Shown here: positions 36,179 to 44,164 of the stretch, piece after piece | Numbering within the stretch: position 1 is the stretch's first letter | How the letters are laid out: every line of letters begins with the position of its first letter | From: Dyadobacter psychrotolerans | Lineage (GTDB): Bacteria > Bacteroidota > Bacteroidia > Cytophagales > Spirosomataceae | Assembly: GCF_004349265.1 (NCBI RefSeq) | Contig: NZ_SMFL01000027.1 | Span: forward strand, 1 to 48,477 | Length of the DNA stretch: 48,477 nt | Direction of reading: 5' to 3' | The notes under the pieces: model-generated | Seen by the model: the letters and a program-made list of their open reading frames with translations, nothing else | What the model was told of the DNA's origin: nothing | Databases searched by the model: none | Translations under genes and position numbers: made by a program

Positions 36179-37090
36179 TTATTGATGGCTGTACCAATAA
36201 TAACCTCCCACAATAAGGCCTATGATTAAAACAACAGTCACAAGCCAGGTTACGAAACTACTTTTGGGAAGCGCCGCCTCATCATCGGTTTCCTCAGGCA
36301 GTTTATAAGCGATAGCCTCCGATACCGCCTCGATCTGTACCAAAACGCCGGTATAATTGTCTCTGGTCTCAGGCCGGCAGCGATCCAAAATTTCTGTTAC
36401 CTTGGCTTCGTTCGGTTTATCGCTCGCCAAAACTTCGGTCAACAGCGCATCAGTGATTTGCTCTAAAACCCCGTCGGTGCATAAGAAAAAATAGTCGTTT
36501 TCCTGTATGTCCGTTATCTGCTGCACCACTGGTTTGCCCGGCTGTGCGGTGGCCGCCTCTCCCGACATGGCAACCTTGAAAGATACCGACCGGCTCAACC
36601 GGTTTCGCCAGGGATGGTCGATTGCCTGCTCAGCCGTAATAATCCCCTGCTCTACCATGTCCAGCACCTGCCTGTGGTCTTTGGTTTTGTATAAAATGAC
36701 ACCGTCCCGTACATGGTAAACGCGACTGTCACCAACGTGGGCAACAGTAACACTGTGGCTGTTCAGGTGCAGCAGGGTTAGCGTACTACCCATACGTGTA
36801 ATGAGCGAGTCTGCTTCTGCAAAGGCTTTCAGGTGCTCAAAGGCTGATACAACAGCCTGATAGATATATTCTTCGGATGTTGTTTCCGAAGGGTTTTCCA
36901 TAAAAAACCGCTGAACGGATTCAGCGGTAATCCGACTGGCGTCCTCACCTTTGTCCAACCCGCCCATACCATCGCAAACAATAAACAGCCTGGTGTCAGT
37001 ATCAACGTTTGTTGGACAGATGTAATCTTCGTTATTGTCCCGCCGGCCCAGTTCAGTAAAAGCCAGCGGGGGGGAAATAGTTATATCCAT
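36179..37090 (-). CDS. PP2C-type protein phosphatase, tail-anchored
   Basis: A 303-residue metal-dependent Ser/Thr phosphatase. Motifs in order: GRRDNNEDY (about 15-23), VCDGMGGLDKGEDAS (metal-binding Asp of DGMGG), GSTLTLLHL, VAHVGDSRVYHV, LCTDGVLEQI and RDNYTGVLVQI near 243-253. The catalytic part is complete. A hydrophobic helix at about 279-297 near the C-terminus anchors it with the enzyme in the cytoplasm, opposite the kinase it would counteract. The ATG at 37090 lies five bases past the stop of the upstream FHA gene; longer starts at 37111 or 37186 would overlap that gene. Confidence 0.93.
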   Translation of the reverse strand: MDITISPPLAFTELGRRDNNEDYICPTNVDTDTRLFIVCDGMGGLDKGEDASRITAESVQRFFMENPSETTSEEYIYQAVVSAFEHLKAFAEADSLITRMGSTLTLLHLNSHSVTVAHVGDSRVYHVRDGVILYKTKDHRQVLDMVEQGIITAEQAIDHPWRNRLSRSVSFKVAMSGEAATAQPGKPVVQQITDIQENDYFFLCTDGVLEQITDALLTEVLASDKPNEAKVTEILDRCRPETRDNYTGVLVQIEAVSEAIAYKLPEETDDEAALPKSSFVTWLVTVVLIIGLIVGGYYWYSHQ

Positions 37091-37094
37091 TCGA

Positions 37095-37685
37095 TCAATC
37101 AGTGCCGCCATCTTCGACGCGTTGTGAAATTTTGTAATTTTCAAGTGTTCCTGCGGGTATGATGTAATGTTCCAGCCGGTACGCATCTTCTCCCCCCAGA
37201 TTAATCAGGTCCTGGTTACCCACATACAGCGCATCCTGCTGTTCAACTTTTTTTCCTTTGTAAAAAGTATGATTGAGGCTTGCCTTACGTCCACCCGTCG
37301 GATCAGCTGCGCCGTCTTCCAGCAAATAGCTAAGCTGCCCGTTCCACTTGCCAAATGAGACTGTTATGGTACAATGCTGCCTGCTAATGAAACATTTACC
37401 ATCGTGGGTTACCCGTTTCAGAACAACATCCGCCATCTCACCAACACCGATCACGTTCACCCCCGGTCTGAGCGCATAAATTTCCGACGGATTGTTCACA
37501 GATACCAAAAAACCGGTATGAGGCAGCTTCTCAAGGACTTCTTCATCATACACCTGAGTGGAAACAGTGTTGACATGACCACATTTTTTACAAAGAAAAA
37601 AACCTGCTGCAAAGTCCTTTGCTATCACCAAGCTGCCATTTCTACATTTCGAGCAGGCAATAATTTCGTTTTTAACCTTATCCAT
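37095..37685 (-). CDS. Zinc-ribbon plus FHA-domain protein
   Basis: A 196-residue cytoplasmic protein. Four cysteines in two CxxC pairs (CSKC at 11-14, CKKC at 32-35) make an N-terminal zinc ribbon. An FHA domain follows at about 60-170, with Gly-rich strand NVIGVGEMADVVLKR and FISRQHCTI, where Arg/His of SRQH bind phosphothreonine. The domain has a longer insertion (WNGQLSYLLEDGAADPTGGR) in place of the usual 'S.NGT' loop. Probably it reads proteins phosphorylated by the kinase of the operon. It lies 64 bases past the acidic membrane protein gene and is nearly joined to the PP2C gene. Confidence 0.88.
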   Translation of the reverse strand: MDKVKNEIIACSKCRNGSLVIAKDFAAGFFLCKKCGHVNTVSTQVYDEEVLEKLPHTGFLVSVNNPSEIYALRPGVNVIGVGEMADVVLKRVTHDGKCFISRQHCTITVSFGKWNGQLSYLLEDGAADPTGGRKASLNHTFYKGKKVEQQDALYVGNQDLINLGGEDAYRLEHYIIPAGTLENYKISQRVEDGGTD

Positions 37686-37749
37686 CCGATCGGAGAATTT
37701 ACACGCATTTTCGATTTATACTAACGGCAATGGATTAACGAACGCTTGA

Positions 37750-38802
37750 CTACGAGATGTCATCCACGTCATCGTCGTTGCTGTAATCTCCCGACAGGGT
37801 GACCTTATCTTCCGAATCTTCCCCTTCCAACTCTTCCTCAACCTCTGCTTCCAACGTGTCAACAGCAATTTCTTCATTTGCTACTTCGGAACTTTCATTG
37901 ATCAAATCGACATCGGCCATCATCACCAGCGCGGGTTTCTCCATTGGCTGGGTCGTAATAGGCTCCATGTTCGAATCCATCAAGACTATGGTATCCAGAG
38001 AATTGTCGCCGGTTTCGTCCATCAAAATAGTTGTCTGGTTGGTTTGCTCGTCAAAAATCATTATTGCATCAGCAATTCCATCCTTATCACTGTCAAAGAC
38101 ATAAGTTAACTTACCATCGATCACTACTTCCTTTACATCAGCCGAAGCCCAGTCCGTTTTCGAGTCAGCTTTGTCAGGGGCAGGTTCGTCAGTATCGTGA
38201 GGGACTACGTCATTGTGTGGAATTTCGTTTTGATCGACCTTGTCTGGCCCTTCGATTTTGTATCCTATATTATTCAGAAACTCCTGTTTATCGGCGAGCC
38301 CGATTTGATTCCATTCTTCTTTGAAAAAAGTATTGTAGGTAGTTCCATGCCAGGTAAATATGGCTCCGGGGCCTGCTTCTTCACGCGCCGCTGCAAAAGC
38401 ATCGGCGAATGACATTGAATCGTTAACACTACTTGCGATTTGCACGTCCTCATTCGGGGTAATGGTGCCGCCCGTTACTGGCCGGGTTTCGCCCACACCG
38501 ATTTGCTGCGCTAACGATGACCTATCAACGCCTGCATTCTCGCCAACATGCACCTGAGTAGAATCTGCAGGAGTTACGGCTGGCTGCACCACCTGGCCAT
38601 TCACCTGGTCCACCGCCACAAAGGCGGTCCCGCCTAACAACACAGTGCCTAAAACTGCCAGTGCTTTTTGTTTGTCGTTAAGTTTAAATTTTGCTTTTCC
38701 CTCTGATGCAGGACTTTGCTCGTTCTGAGCCTGCTCTGTTAGTTTCTGAATAACTTCATGCAAATCAGCTAGTTCGCTGGCATTACTTTGGTTGTCTGAC
38801 AT
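37750..38802 (-). CDS. Acidic single-pass membrane protein with conserved FADAFAAAR segment
   Basis: A 350-residue protein without signal peptide. A basic patch (KAKFKLNDKQK) precedes one membrane helix (about 46-65), so the N-terminus is probably inside and the rest outside. A conserved-looking segment lies at 131-167 (SFADAFAAAREEAGPGAIFT, WHGTTYNTFFKEEW); I recall it from other Bacteroidota proteins of unknown role. Two short Asp-rich repeats follow (DSDKDGIADAIMIFDEQTN and DETGDNSLDTIVLMDSN), each like a calcium-binding loop. The last 50 residues are very acidic. The N-terminal Ser/Thr-rich tail could be a kinase target. Lies between two FHA genes. Confidence 0.75.
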   Translation of the reverse strand: MSDNQSNASELADLHEVIQKLTEQAQNEQSPASEGKAKFKLNDKQKALAVLGTVLLGGTAFVAVDQVNGQVVQPAVTPADSTQVHVGENAGVDRSSLAQQIGVGETRPVTGGTITPNEDVQIASSVNDSMSFADAFAAAREEAGPGAIFTWHGTTYNTFFKEEWNQIGLADKQEFLNNIGYKIEGPDKVDQNEIPHNDVVPHDTDEPAPDKADSKTDWASADVKEVVIDGKLTYVFDSDKDGIADAIMIFDEQTNQTTILMDETGDNSLDTIVLMDSNMEPITTQPMEKPALVMMADVDLINESSEVANEEIAVDTLEAEVEEELEGEDSEDKVTLSGDYSNDDDVDDIS

Positions 38803-38890
38803 GGTTTGGGTTTTGATAAGTTTTAAATAATGGTTGATTTATTAGTTAATCACGCAGCATGAAAAAAGGTTAGCACTTTTTTGAAAAAAA

Positions 38891-39598
38891 TTATTTTACC
38901 CAAACAGCGTTGCACCGTGTGCATTTTTTTTGCTTCGCCAAAACCTGCCATGACTTACCCAGAAGCATCGTTTTATCACCACATCTCGGACATTTCCAGT
39001 TATTCGCAAAATGTAAACGTGGCTGACTTAATTTTTCATTCTCACCTAAAAACCGGGAACCTATGGCGGGAATGAGCATTCCTAGTCCACATGCTGACAT
39101 GGCAGCCACGGCGGGCGCACCTCCTAACAACAAGGTGAGCGCTGCTAGTGTAGGAGCCGACAAAGCTCCTCCCAACCTTAAATTATCGTTCATTTTTTTT
39201 ATGGCATTCTGAATATTTATTTCCTCTGCCTTAAAAATCAGATACTGCTCATAAAACTCATTCATGATCGCAAACTCTTCAGTAAAGTCGTCAGGATCAC
39301 GTTTGGGCTTTTCGCCTTCAATGACTTTGGCTATAATGAGCAGATCTTTTGCCAAAACAGTGTGAGAGGCCAAACGTATCTCATCTTCGGCGCAAATCAG
39401 TTTAGATCGGATTCGACCTTCGTTGACGAACGTGCCATGTTTGCTTTCCAGATCCTGGATCAGATAGTTGTTGGGGCCGCAAACTGTGATGACCGCGTGA
39501 AAGCGACCTATATCCGTTGGAGACAATACGACATCATTCTCTTCATGCCGTCCAATTTTTATTCGTTCAAGCTCGAGGAGAGGTTGTTCATTTTTCAT
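38891..39598 (-). CDS. FHA-domain protein with hydrophobic hairpin and C-terminal zinc ribbon
   Basis: A 235-residue protein and the first gene of the signalling operon. The FHA domain (about 8-90) has KIGRHEENDVVL, DIGRFHAVI and SKHGTFVNEGRI, the expected phosphothreonine-binding loops, although the usual Ser before RxH is replaced by Gly. Then a helical stretch, a hydrophobic hairpin (about 140-180, Ala/Leu-rich) that may dip into the membrane, and a zinc ribbon with CPRCGDK and CTRCNAVW. The domain order is the reverse of the other FHA protein of the cluster. It probably brings a phosphoprotein to the membrane (inference). Confidence 0.85.
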   Translation of the reverse strand: MKNEQPLLELERIKIGRHEENDVVLSPTDIGRFHAVITVCGPNNYLIQDLESKHGTFVNEGRIRSKLICAEDEIRLASHTVLAKDLLIIAKVIEGEKPKRDPDDFTEEFAIMNEFYEQYLIFKAEEINIQNAIKKMNDNLRLGGALSAPTLAALTLLLGGAPAVAAMSACGLGMLIPAIGSRFLGENEKLSQPRLHFANNWKCPRCGDKTMLLGKSWQVLAKQKKCTRCNAVWVK

Positions 39599-40116
39599 GA
39601 CGAGGATAGGTTTGTAACTTCGGGATATTACCGTTTCATTAAGAGAAAAACAGGATGACGGCGAAAGTACTTGATAGATATCAACCCAATAAAAGAATTT
39701 CTACTTAAAGCATTACAAAGTAATAAATTACGGCTAAGATTATTTATTCAGTTTAAAGATTTAATCATTTTTTTTCGAAACCCGAAAATAATTTGTAACG
39801 GTGTTCAATTCCCTCATTTAATTTGATTATTGAAAACAGGTCCTCAAACTTACTTTATTTTCAAAGATCATTGAATAGGTAAGACAAGAACGGTATCAAC
39901 CGCTCTTGTCTGATAACATGTAATTCTGATTCTAATCGTTCACACAAAGCTAAACAGAGCAATAGTAAAACTGTCCAGCACCCCGGATCGATTCTGCAAT
40001 TTTGAACAAGAACCCTTACGCGATGGTAACATAGGGAGCAGCCCTCACTGACAATACAAATATTTATTTTTCCATAATGTTACCAAGCTGCTATTGTTTC
40101 AGCATTAAATCTTGGA
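39599..40116. other. Upstream region of the signalling operon
   Basis: No gene. The region is AT-rich and must hold the promoter of the minus-strand operon starting with the FHA gene at 39598. TTACTTTG on the minus strand (39714-39721) is close to, but not, a -7 consensus. Confidence 0.45.
39882..39911. terminator. Stem-loop past the 40-residue-repeat gene
   Basis: AGACAAGA-A-CGG pairs with CCG-C-TCTTGTCT around the loop TATCAA, giving 8+3 base pairs with one mismatch. It lies about 200 bases past the stop of the minus-strand gene at 40117 and before the FHA operon. No U-run is present. Confidence 0.45.
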
Positions 40117-41082
40117 CTACTTAATAACATCTTTGACAACTCCCCGAATCAATTCCTTCGCACTCTCTTCTTCAACGTAGTCTGAGAAAGAATTTTTACC
40201 AAAAATCCACTCCGCCACGTTCGCTACGACAACGCCTACACCTGCATTGGCGTAATGCTGTGCCGAAGTAGGTTCATGGGGAAAGCTGCTTTCTATTACC
40301 CGATTATCCCAGGTTCCTTCGAGGTTGCCAGCGATGCGGGTTGAGTCATCTGAATCTATAACGCCCGGATCCCAGATGACATCCAGACTGCTTCCCGGAT
40401 TGACGAACCTGTAACCCGGATAAGGCAGAAAGTTATCTGGCTGTGTATCAGAAATGATCTTAAACGAATCATAACGAAGTCCAGGAGTCCAGACAAGATC
40501 CGTCCAGACATTTCCGTTCATAACAAATTGATAACCAGGCATAGGAACCCAGCTACCTGCTTCCTCAGCAGCGATTGCTTTATAGGACGTATGTTGCAGC
40601 CCAGGTTCCCAGATTACGCTTAGATTCTCATCCGCTTCGTTAGTGAATTTGTAGCCCGGCATGGGTTTCCAATCACCTTCCCTTTCAGCGGCTACAACCT
40701 TTGCATAAGGGTGTGCTGTACCGGCTTGCCAGTGGGTAGAAAAATCTCCGTCCGTTTCATTTTCCCAGACGTAGCCAGGTAAAGGAATCCAGCGATTTAC
40801 CTCAGATGCGGAGATTACCTGGTAATTGGGATGAGGCATGTTCTCCCGCCATACAACGTTATTGTCTTCCCAGAAGAAGTGAGCAGCTGTCATGATTGGT
40901 TCCGGTGGCGGAACAACCGTGAAGATTAAATTGCTGTCAGGGATATTCCATGTGTAGCCGGGCTGATCGGGCTGTACTTTGAACAAACCAACAATTTTAG
41001 TCTCTGTGCAGCAAGCAATCTTGATATGCCAAACTATGACAAAGGCTGTAAGAAATCCGAGAATTGTAACTGTGCTTTTCAT
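40117..41082 (-). CDS. Exported protein with 40-residue W-x-P-x-PGY repeats
   Basis: A 321-residue protein with an N-terminal signal or membrane helix (about 5-24, ending near two cysteines). The main part is an exact-spaced repeat of 40 residues: WIPLPGYVW (from 98), WKPMPGYKF (138), WVPMPGYQF (178), FLPYPGYRF (218), and a diverged first unit PGYTW near 41. Each unit continues with a strand, VIWxPGLxH, then a short AAE or ISD turn. This is consistent with a small repeated beta domain. The C-terminal 60 residues are different and mostly helical. It is on the same strand as the signalling operon, but more than 500 bases away. No known function. Confidence 0.75.
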   Translation of the reverse strand: MKSTVTILGFLTAFVIVWHIKIACCTETKIVGLFKVQPDQPGYTWNIPDSNLIFTVVPPPEPIMTAAHFFWEDNNVVWRENMPHPNYQVISASEVNRWIPLPGYVWENETDGDFSTHWQAGTAHPYAKVVAAEREGDWKPMPGYKFTNEADENLSVIWEPGLQHTSYKAIAAEEAGSWVPMPGYQFVMNGNVWTDLVWTPGLRYDSFKIISDTQPDNFLPYPGYRFVNPGSSLDVIWDPGVIDSDDSTRIAGNLEGTWDNRVIESSFPHEPTSAQHYANAGVGVVVANVAEWIFGKNSFSDYVEEESAKELIRGVVKDVIK

Positions 41083-41293
41083 ATCGAACTATTTTAGGAT
41101 TGTTTTAATCCTTTATTGTATCAATCAGAAAAAGGTAAGCCAATTTTTGAAAATTATTTTTTTACAGACTTTGGCGTAGGGTTATCATACACTTGCGCAT
41201 ATCCAAACTACGTACTGATACAGTCTGAACCGTAAATAGTTAGTCTTTGGGTCACGGCCATTCAGGATGTTTTCCCAATTTCAGGCCGCGGTG

Positions 41294-41440
41294 CTAGCGT
41301 TTCGTGCTGTGCAGATAGGCTAGCCTCTTCCATAATACCTTTACCAGACTACGTGTTTGGATCTTAGTGTGGAGAATTCGGAAATCGAGCTCACTTAATT
41401 CCGCAGCAGATTGACCATCACTTTGTTTCAGCTTACCCAT
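41294..41440 (-). CDS. Possible small protein (48 aa)
   Basis: An ATG-started frame reads MGKLKQSDGQSAAELSELD and continues to LVKVLWKRLAYLHSTKR before a TAG. It is basic at the end and has a composition of a real helical protein. There is no recognised family, and the neighbours are decayed. It could be a fragment of a longer gene. Confidence 0.3.
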   Translation of the reverse strand: MGKLKQSDGQSAAELSELDFRILHTKIQTRSLVKVLWKRLAYLHSTKR

Positions 41441-41491
41441 TCTATTATGCTAATATTCAACATATTACTAGGACCAATGTTGTCCGAACTG

Positions 41492-41749
41492 TCATGATCC
41501 TAATTTCCCGATTCCAATGGTCAAAGAATCCGAATTTTCCACCAAAGCCGGGATTACAAAAATGTTTGCTGCAAATTTGTACTGATTGCCTGTAGACGGA
41601 TAGTGGTCCATATCTCCCAGAATTCCTTTTTCCAGCATGCAATAAATCATGCTAAAAATAAACCATAATATTCCAAAAGCAACGATAAGGGCAACTTTTC
41701 TCTTGGTTTTCGGTGACAACATAGGTTGGAGTTGTGAATTAGGATTCAA
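41492..41749 (-). pseudogene. Truncated membrane-domain remnant (adenylate cyclase-like N-terminus)
   Basis: The frame gives 85 residues: a basic start (SPKTKRKVAL), a membrane helix (IVAFGILWFIFSMIYCML) and EKGILGDMDHYPSTGNQYKF, then a short different tail. The 'LEKGILGDxxxYPSTGNxY' segment is one that I associate with the membrane part of Bacteroidota class III adenylate cyclases. In those it is followed by more helices and a cyclase domain, absent here. Thus probably the 5' stub of such a gene, cut soon after the second helix. The family match is from memory. Confidence 0.4.
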
Positions 41750-42035
41750 AATACCCTAAATTTTCACATTCAATGTTACAAGGGTAAAAATCAACGCGAT
41801 TAAACCAGCCTTTTAACTTATTCTTGACTTTTGTCAAGTACATTATCCGCAATTTATGCTGATCATTGCAAATCAAACCCGTTATTAATCTTCACTCTAT
41901 GTTTATTGGACACTTCGGACTATCCTTTGACGCCAAAAAGGTAGCACCAAAAGTTTCCTTGGGGACTCTTTCATTTCAACTCAATTGTAATTTTCTACTA
42001 ACCATCCGATTCATGTTGAATGCTAATGTCAAAAT

Positions 42036-42413
42036 ATGAAGGAAAAACAAAGATCCTCAGATGATTTCGGAGCATTCATCTACAATGATCATGGTTTTGC
42101 GTTGAGAAGTGAAACGGGAAGTCTAACAGAATATAAGTGGGCAGGAATTATCAGTATATTTGGCTACAAAGTAGACCTGGTTACAACAGATGAGATAAGT
42201 ATGGATATTTTCACCAACGACAACTCTTGCTTAACACTAAACGAAACACTGCCTGGATGGAATCAATTTAACGACCAGCTAAGAAAAAATATCGGTTTGA
42301 TTTCAGACAACTGGGTTTTGCAAATATCGGCCCCTGCTTTCGAAACTAAACTAACTTTACTTTTTGATAGAAAGTGCAGAAATTTAAAGCAAGTCATTCG
42401 GGAATGTTATTAG
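42036..42413 (+). CDS. Immunity-like small protein (125 aa)
   Basis: A 125-residue cytoplasmic protein: GAFIYNDHGFAL, EYKWAGIISIFGYKVDLVTT, DEISMDIF, then ETLPGWNQFNDQLRKN and PAFETKLTLLFDRK. The pattern of a beta-rich front with 'W..I..I.gYKvDl.T.D.I.m.if' and 'E..pGW.qF' occurs in small proteins often found in immunity-gene clusters of Bacteroidota and Proteobacteria (from memory). No toxin gene is beside it. It may be an orphan immunity gene against a contact-dependent toxin; that is an inference. Confidence 0.55.
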   Translation: MKEKQRSSDDFGAFIYNDHGFALRSETGSLTEYKWAGIISIFGYKVDLVTTDEISMDIFTNDNSCLTLNETLPGWNQFNDQLRKNIGLISDNWVLQISAPAFETKLTLLFDRKCRNLKQVIRECY

Positions 42414-42433
42414 GAAGTTAAGCGTAGAGAAAA

Positions 42434-42787
42434 TTACCGCCTATTATTCAGATCCCTTTGTTTTTTCAGCTCCTCAATATCTCCTAGATCTTCCGGACGG
42501 CACCCCACTGCAGCTTGAAGAATTTTTGTGACCAATACCATATTTCTGTCGGCATTGCTAGCCAATCCAATCCAGTCTATTTCTATTCTTCTCAGCTTTT
42601 CTGTGATATCTTCATTGCTGGCACCACGTATAACCAGAGAAAATATTTGAGGAGTATAGGTTGAATACTCATTCCTTGCTTCAGGCATATCATTAATACC
42701 GATTGGGTCCCATTCTTCCCATAAAAGATTATCTATGAAGTTATATAATCGGTTTTGTTGTTCGCTTAGCTTCCTAAAATTCGCCAT
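42434..42787 (-). CDS. DUF1871-like small protein, possible immunity protein
   Basis: A 117-residue protein with LLWEEWDPIGINDMPEARNEY near the N-terminus, then YTPQIFSLVIRGASNEDITEKL. The 'WDPIG' followed by 'NEYxxYxPxIxxLxxxGA' is the signature of DUF1871-like proteins, which appear in toxin-immunity neighbourhoods. The 3' end (DLGDIEELKKQRDLNNRR) is basic. It is convergent with the immunity-like gene at 42036. An ATG four codons earlier (42799) is also possible. Confidence 0.6.
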   Translation of the reverse strand: MANFRKLSEQQNRLYNFIDNLLWEEWDPIGINDMPEARNEYSTYTPQIFSLVIRGASNEDITEKLRRIEIDWIGLASNADRNMVLVTKILQAAVGCRPEDLGDIEELKKQRDLNNRR

Positions 42788-42887
42788 AGTTGTCAGCATT
42801 ATGCCATATTGTAACGCTACAAAATTTTAATGGTCGATATACTATTAAACCATTTTTCGAATGCTAATAGCAGTTGTGCGACACTCA

Positions 42888-43049
42888 CTATCGTTGATTG
42901 GTTTTGACATATTCTTGCCTTAAAGACATCATAGATCTTTCGAAACTATTATGACGCTCCATGACCTTAGCGGGCGACATGTCTACCGCTCTTGAGGCAC
43001 TTTTCAGCTCTTGGATGCTGCTATATTTTGTCAACTCTTTCATAAGCAT
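42888..43049 (-). CDS. Small helical protein (53 aa)
   Basis: An ATG-started frame gives MLMKELTKYSSIQELKSASR then AVDMSPAKVMERHNSFERSM and MSLRQEYVKTNQR. Charge and spacing look like a real amphipathic helical peptide. There is a second in-frame Met at residue 3. No known family is recognised. It lies upstream of the DUF1871-like gene on the same strand, with about 100 bases between, so it may be co-transcribed. Confidence 0.45.
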   Translation of the reverse strand: MLMKELTKYSSIQELKSASRAVDMSPAKVMERHNSFERSMMSLRQEYVKTNQR

Positions 43050-43238
43050 TTGCTTATAGTGATATCAATAAACAATTTACTGAAAAGTTATAAATAAAAC
43101 TATAGAGGTGATGGTTTAAACACAACTGCCAGCCGTCGGCAGACGATTATACCAATTATCGAAGCAGGTATCACCATTATCTAATAGGCTCATCTTTTTG
43201 TCCAGCAAGATCTTCTCTCATGTTTCCGTATGCTTGTA

Positions 43239-43639
43239 TTAGGTAATCACCTGCTGTATAAGCACTTGTTGATAAATTTTATTATTGGTACCGCTTGTCA
43301 AGACAGTTATAGTGAACAACGTATCACCATATCGTACTACTCCTATCATCCCGATAGACCGCTGGTGAACTTGTTGCCAATGCTTGCCTTGTTCTGTCAT
43401 ACGAAAAGTTTAAACATAGTGGAAATCAGGACAGCTTTGTTATAATTGCCCCAAACACCTGATATTTTATGGTCAATGGGAGCTTTCAAAGTATACCAAT
43501 CAGGATATTCATCCAGAACAGTATCCCGGCCAACGACATGAATCCCAGATTTTTCACAAGACAACACTACCGATACAAAAAGCAATAAAGAATAACTTTC
43601 ATAAGAATTGACTGAATTATATGCCCAAATGTTATACAA
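43239..43639 (-). pseudogene. Frameshifted lipoprotein gene
   Basis: The first frame holds a signal-like LLLFVSVVLSCEKSG (lipobox LSC) and goes on to DEYPDWYTLKAPIDHKISGVW, then LISTMFKLFV and a stop at 43397-43399. Shifting by one base at the TTTT run near 43404 continues as RMTEQGKHWQQVHQRSIGM and YGDTLFTITVL for 54 codons. The joined text (FKLF-RMTEQGKHW) is natural, like blades of a Ycf48/BNR-type propeller. The start may be shifted too: an ATG-Lys start just before the signal region is in another frame. Decayed gene or sequencing slip. Confidence 0.55.
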
Positions 43640-44052
43640 TTCTCAATTAGTTACAAGCCAGCTACATGTTCGGAAGAAAATCTTTACCTGACGAGCTGCT
43701 TAGATGATCTAGAAAATTATTACAATTTTTTGCATAAATTTTGCAAAAAGGAGAATCAGAAAAAACGAATGAGCGTCGTAGTTAAGAACCCTGTTCCAAA
43801 GCCGAAATTCTAAAAATTCTAGTTTCAGGCAATAAAGTTAGTGTGATTTCTGAGACATTTGAGATTACTGAAAACGATACCCAGTAGCGGCTGCTGTGCT
43901 GTATCTCTTCTCAATCCTAGACCTTGTTCTTTGTTTGCAAATCGCGAACAATTAACCTTCCATATAATGGCATCAATACATGACTGGCTATCTCCACGTC
44001 TTCTATCCGACTTTCGATAGATTAGTCACTGCAATACAAGTCCTAAACACAT
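43640..44052. other. AT-rich gap without a supported gene
   Basis: Nothing is supported here beyond a short inverted repeat (TTTTTGC / GCAAAAA) near 43728-43750. The stretch looks like decayed sequence. Confidence 0.4.
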
Positions 44053-44160
44053 AATTATATGTAAAAGAATATAATTGTGATCTAGTACTGGTAATAGATA
44101 TTTGTATGCTTTTGCATATAAATTCTATTATATTTATATAATTATATGCTTAAACATATA
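44053..44160 (+). promoter_or_regulatory. Three palindromes before the HTH gene, candidate operators
   Basis: Three inverted repeats precede the ATG at 44165: AATTATAT-8 bases-ATATAATT (44053-44076), TATGC-TTTT-GCATA (44105-44118) and TATATG-CTTAAA-CATATA (44143-44160). The last two are similar (ATATGCTTNNNCATAT). The last ends four bases before the start codon, a place where a bound repressor would block its own gene. Confidence 0.5.
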
Positions 44161-44164
44161 AATC

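Noticed and set aside
30110..39598. Type VI secretion regulatory cluster (PppA/PpkA/Fha)
   Set aside because: Kinase, PP2C and FHA occur, but no Tss, VgrG, Hcp or ClpV-like gene lies in the window.
41750..42035. Riboswitch or small RNA in the gap
   Set aside because: No conserved structure was recognised; only a short TTGACTTTTGTCAA inverted repeat near 41824.
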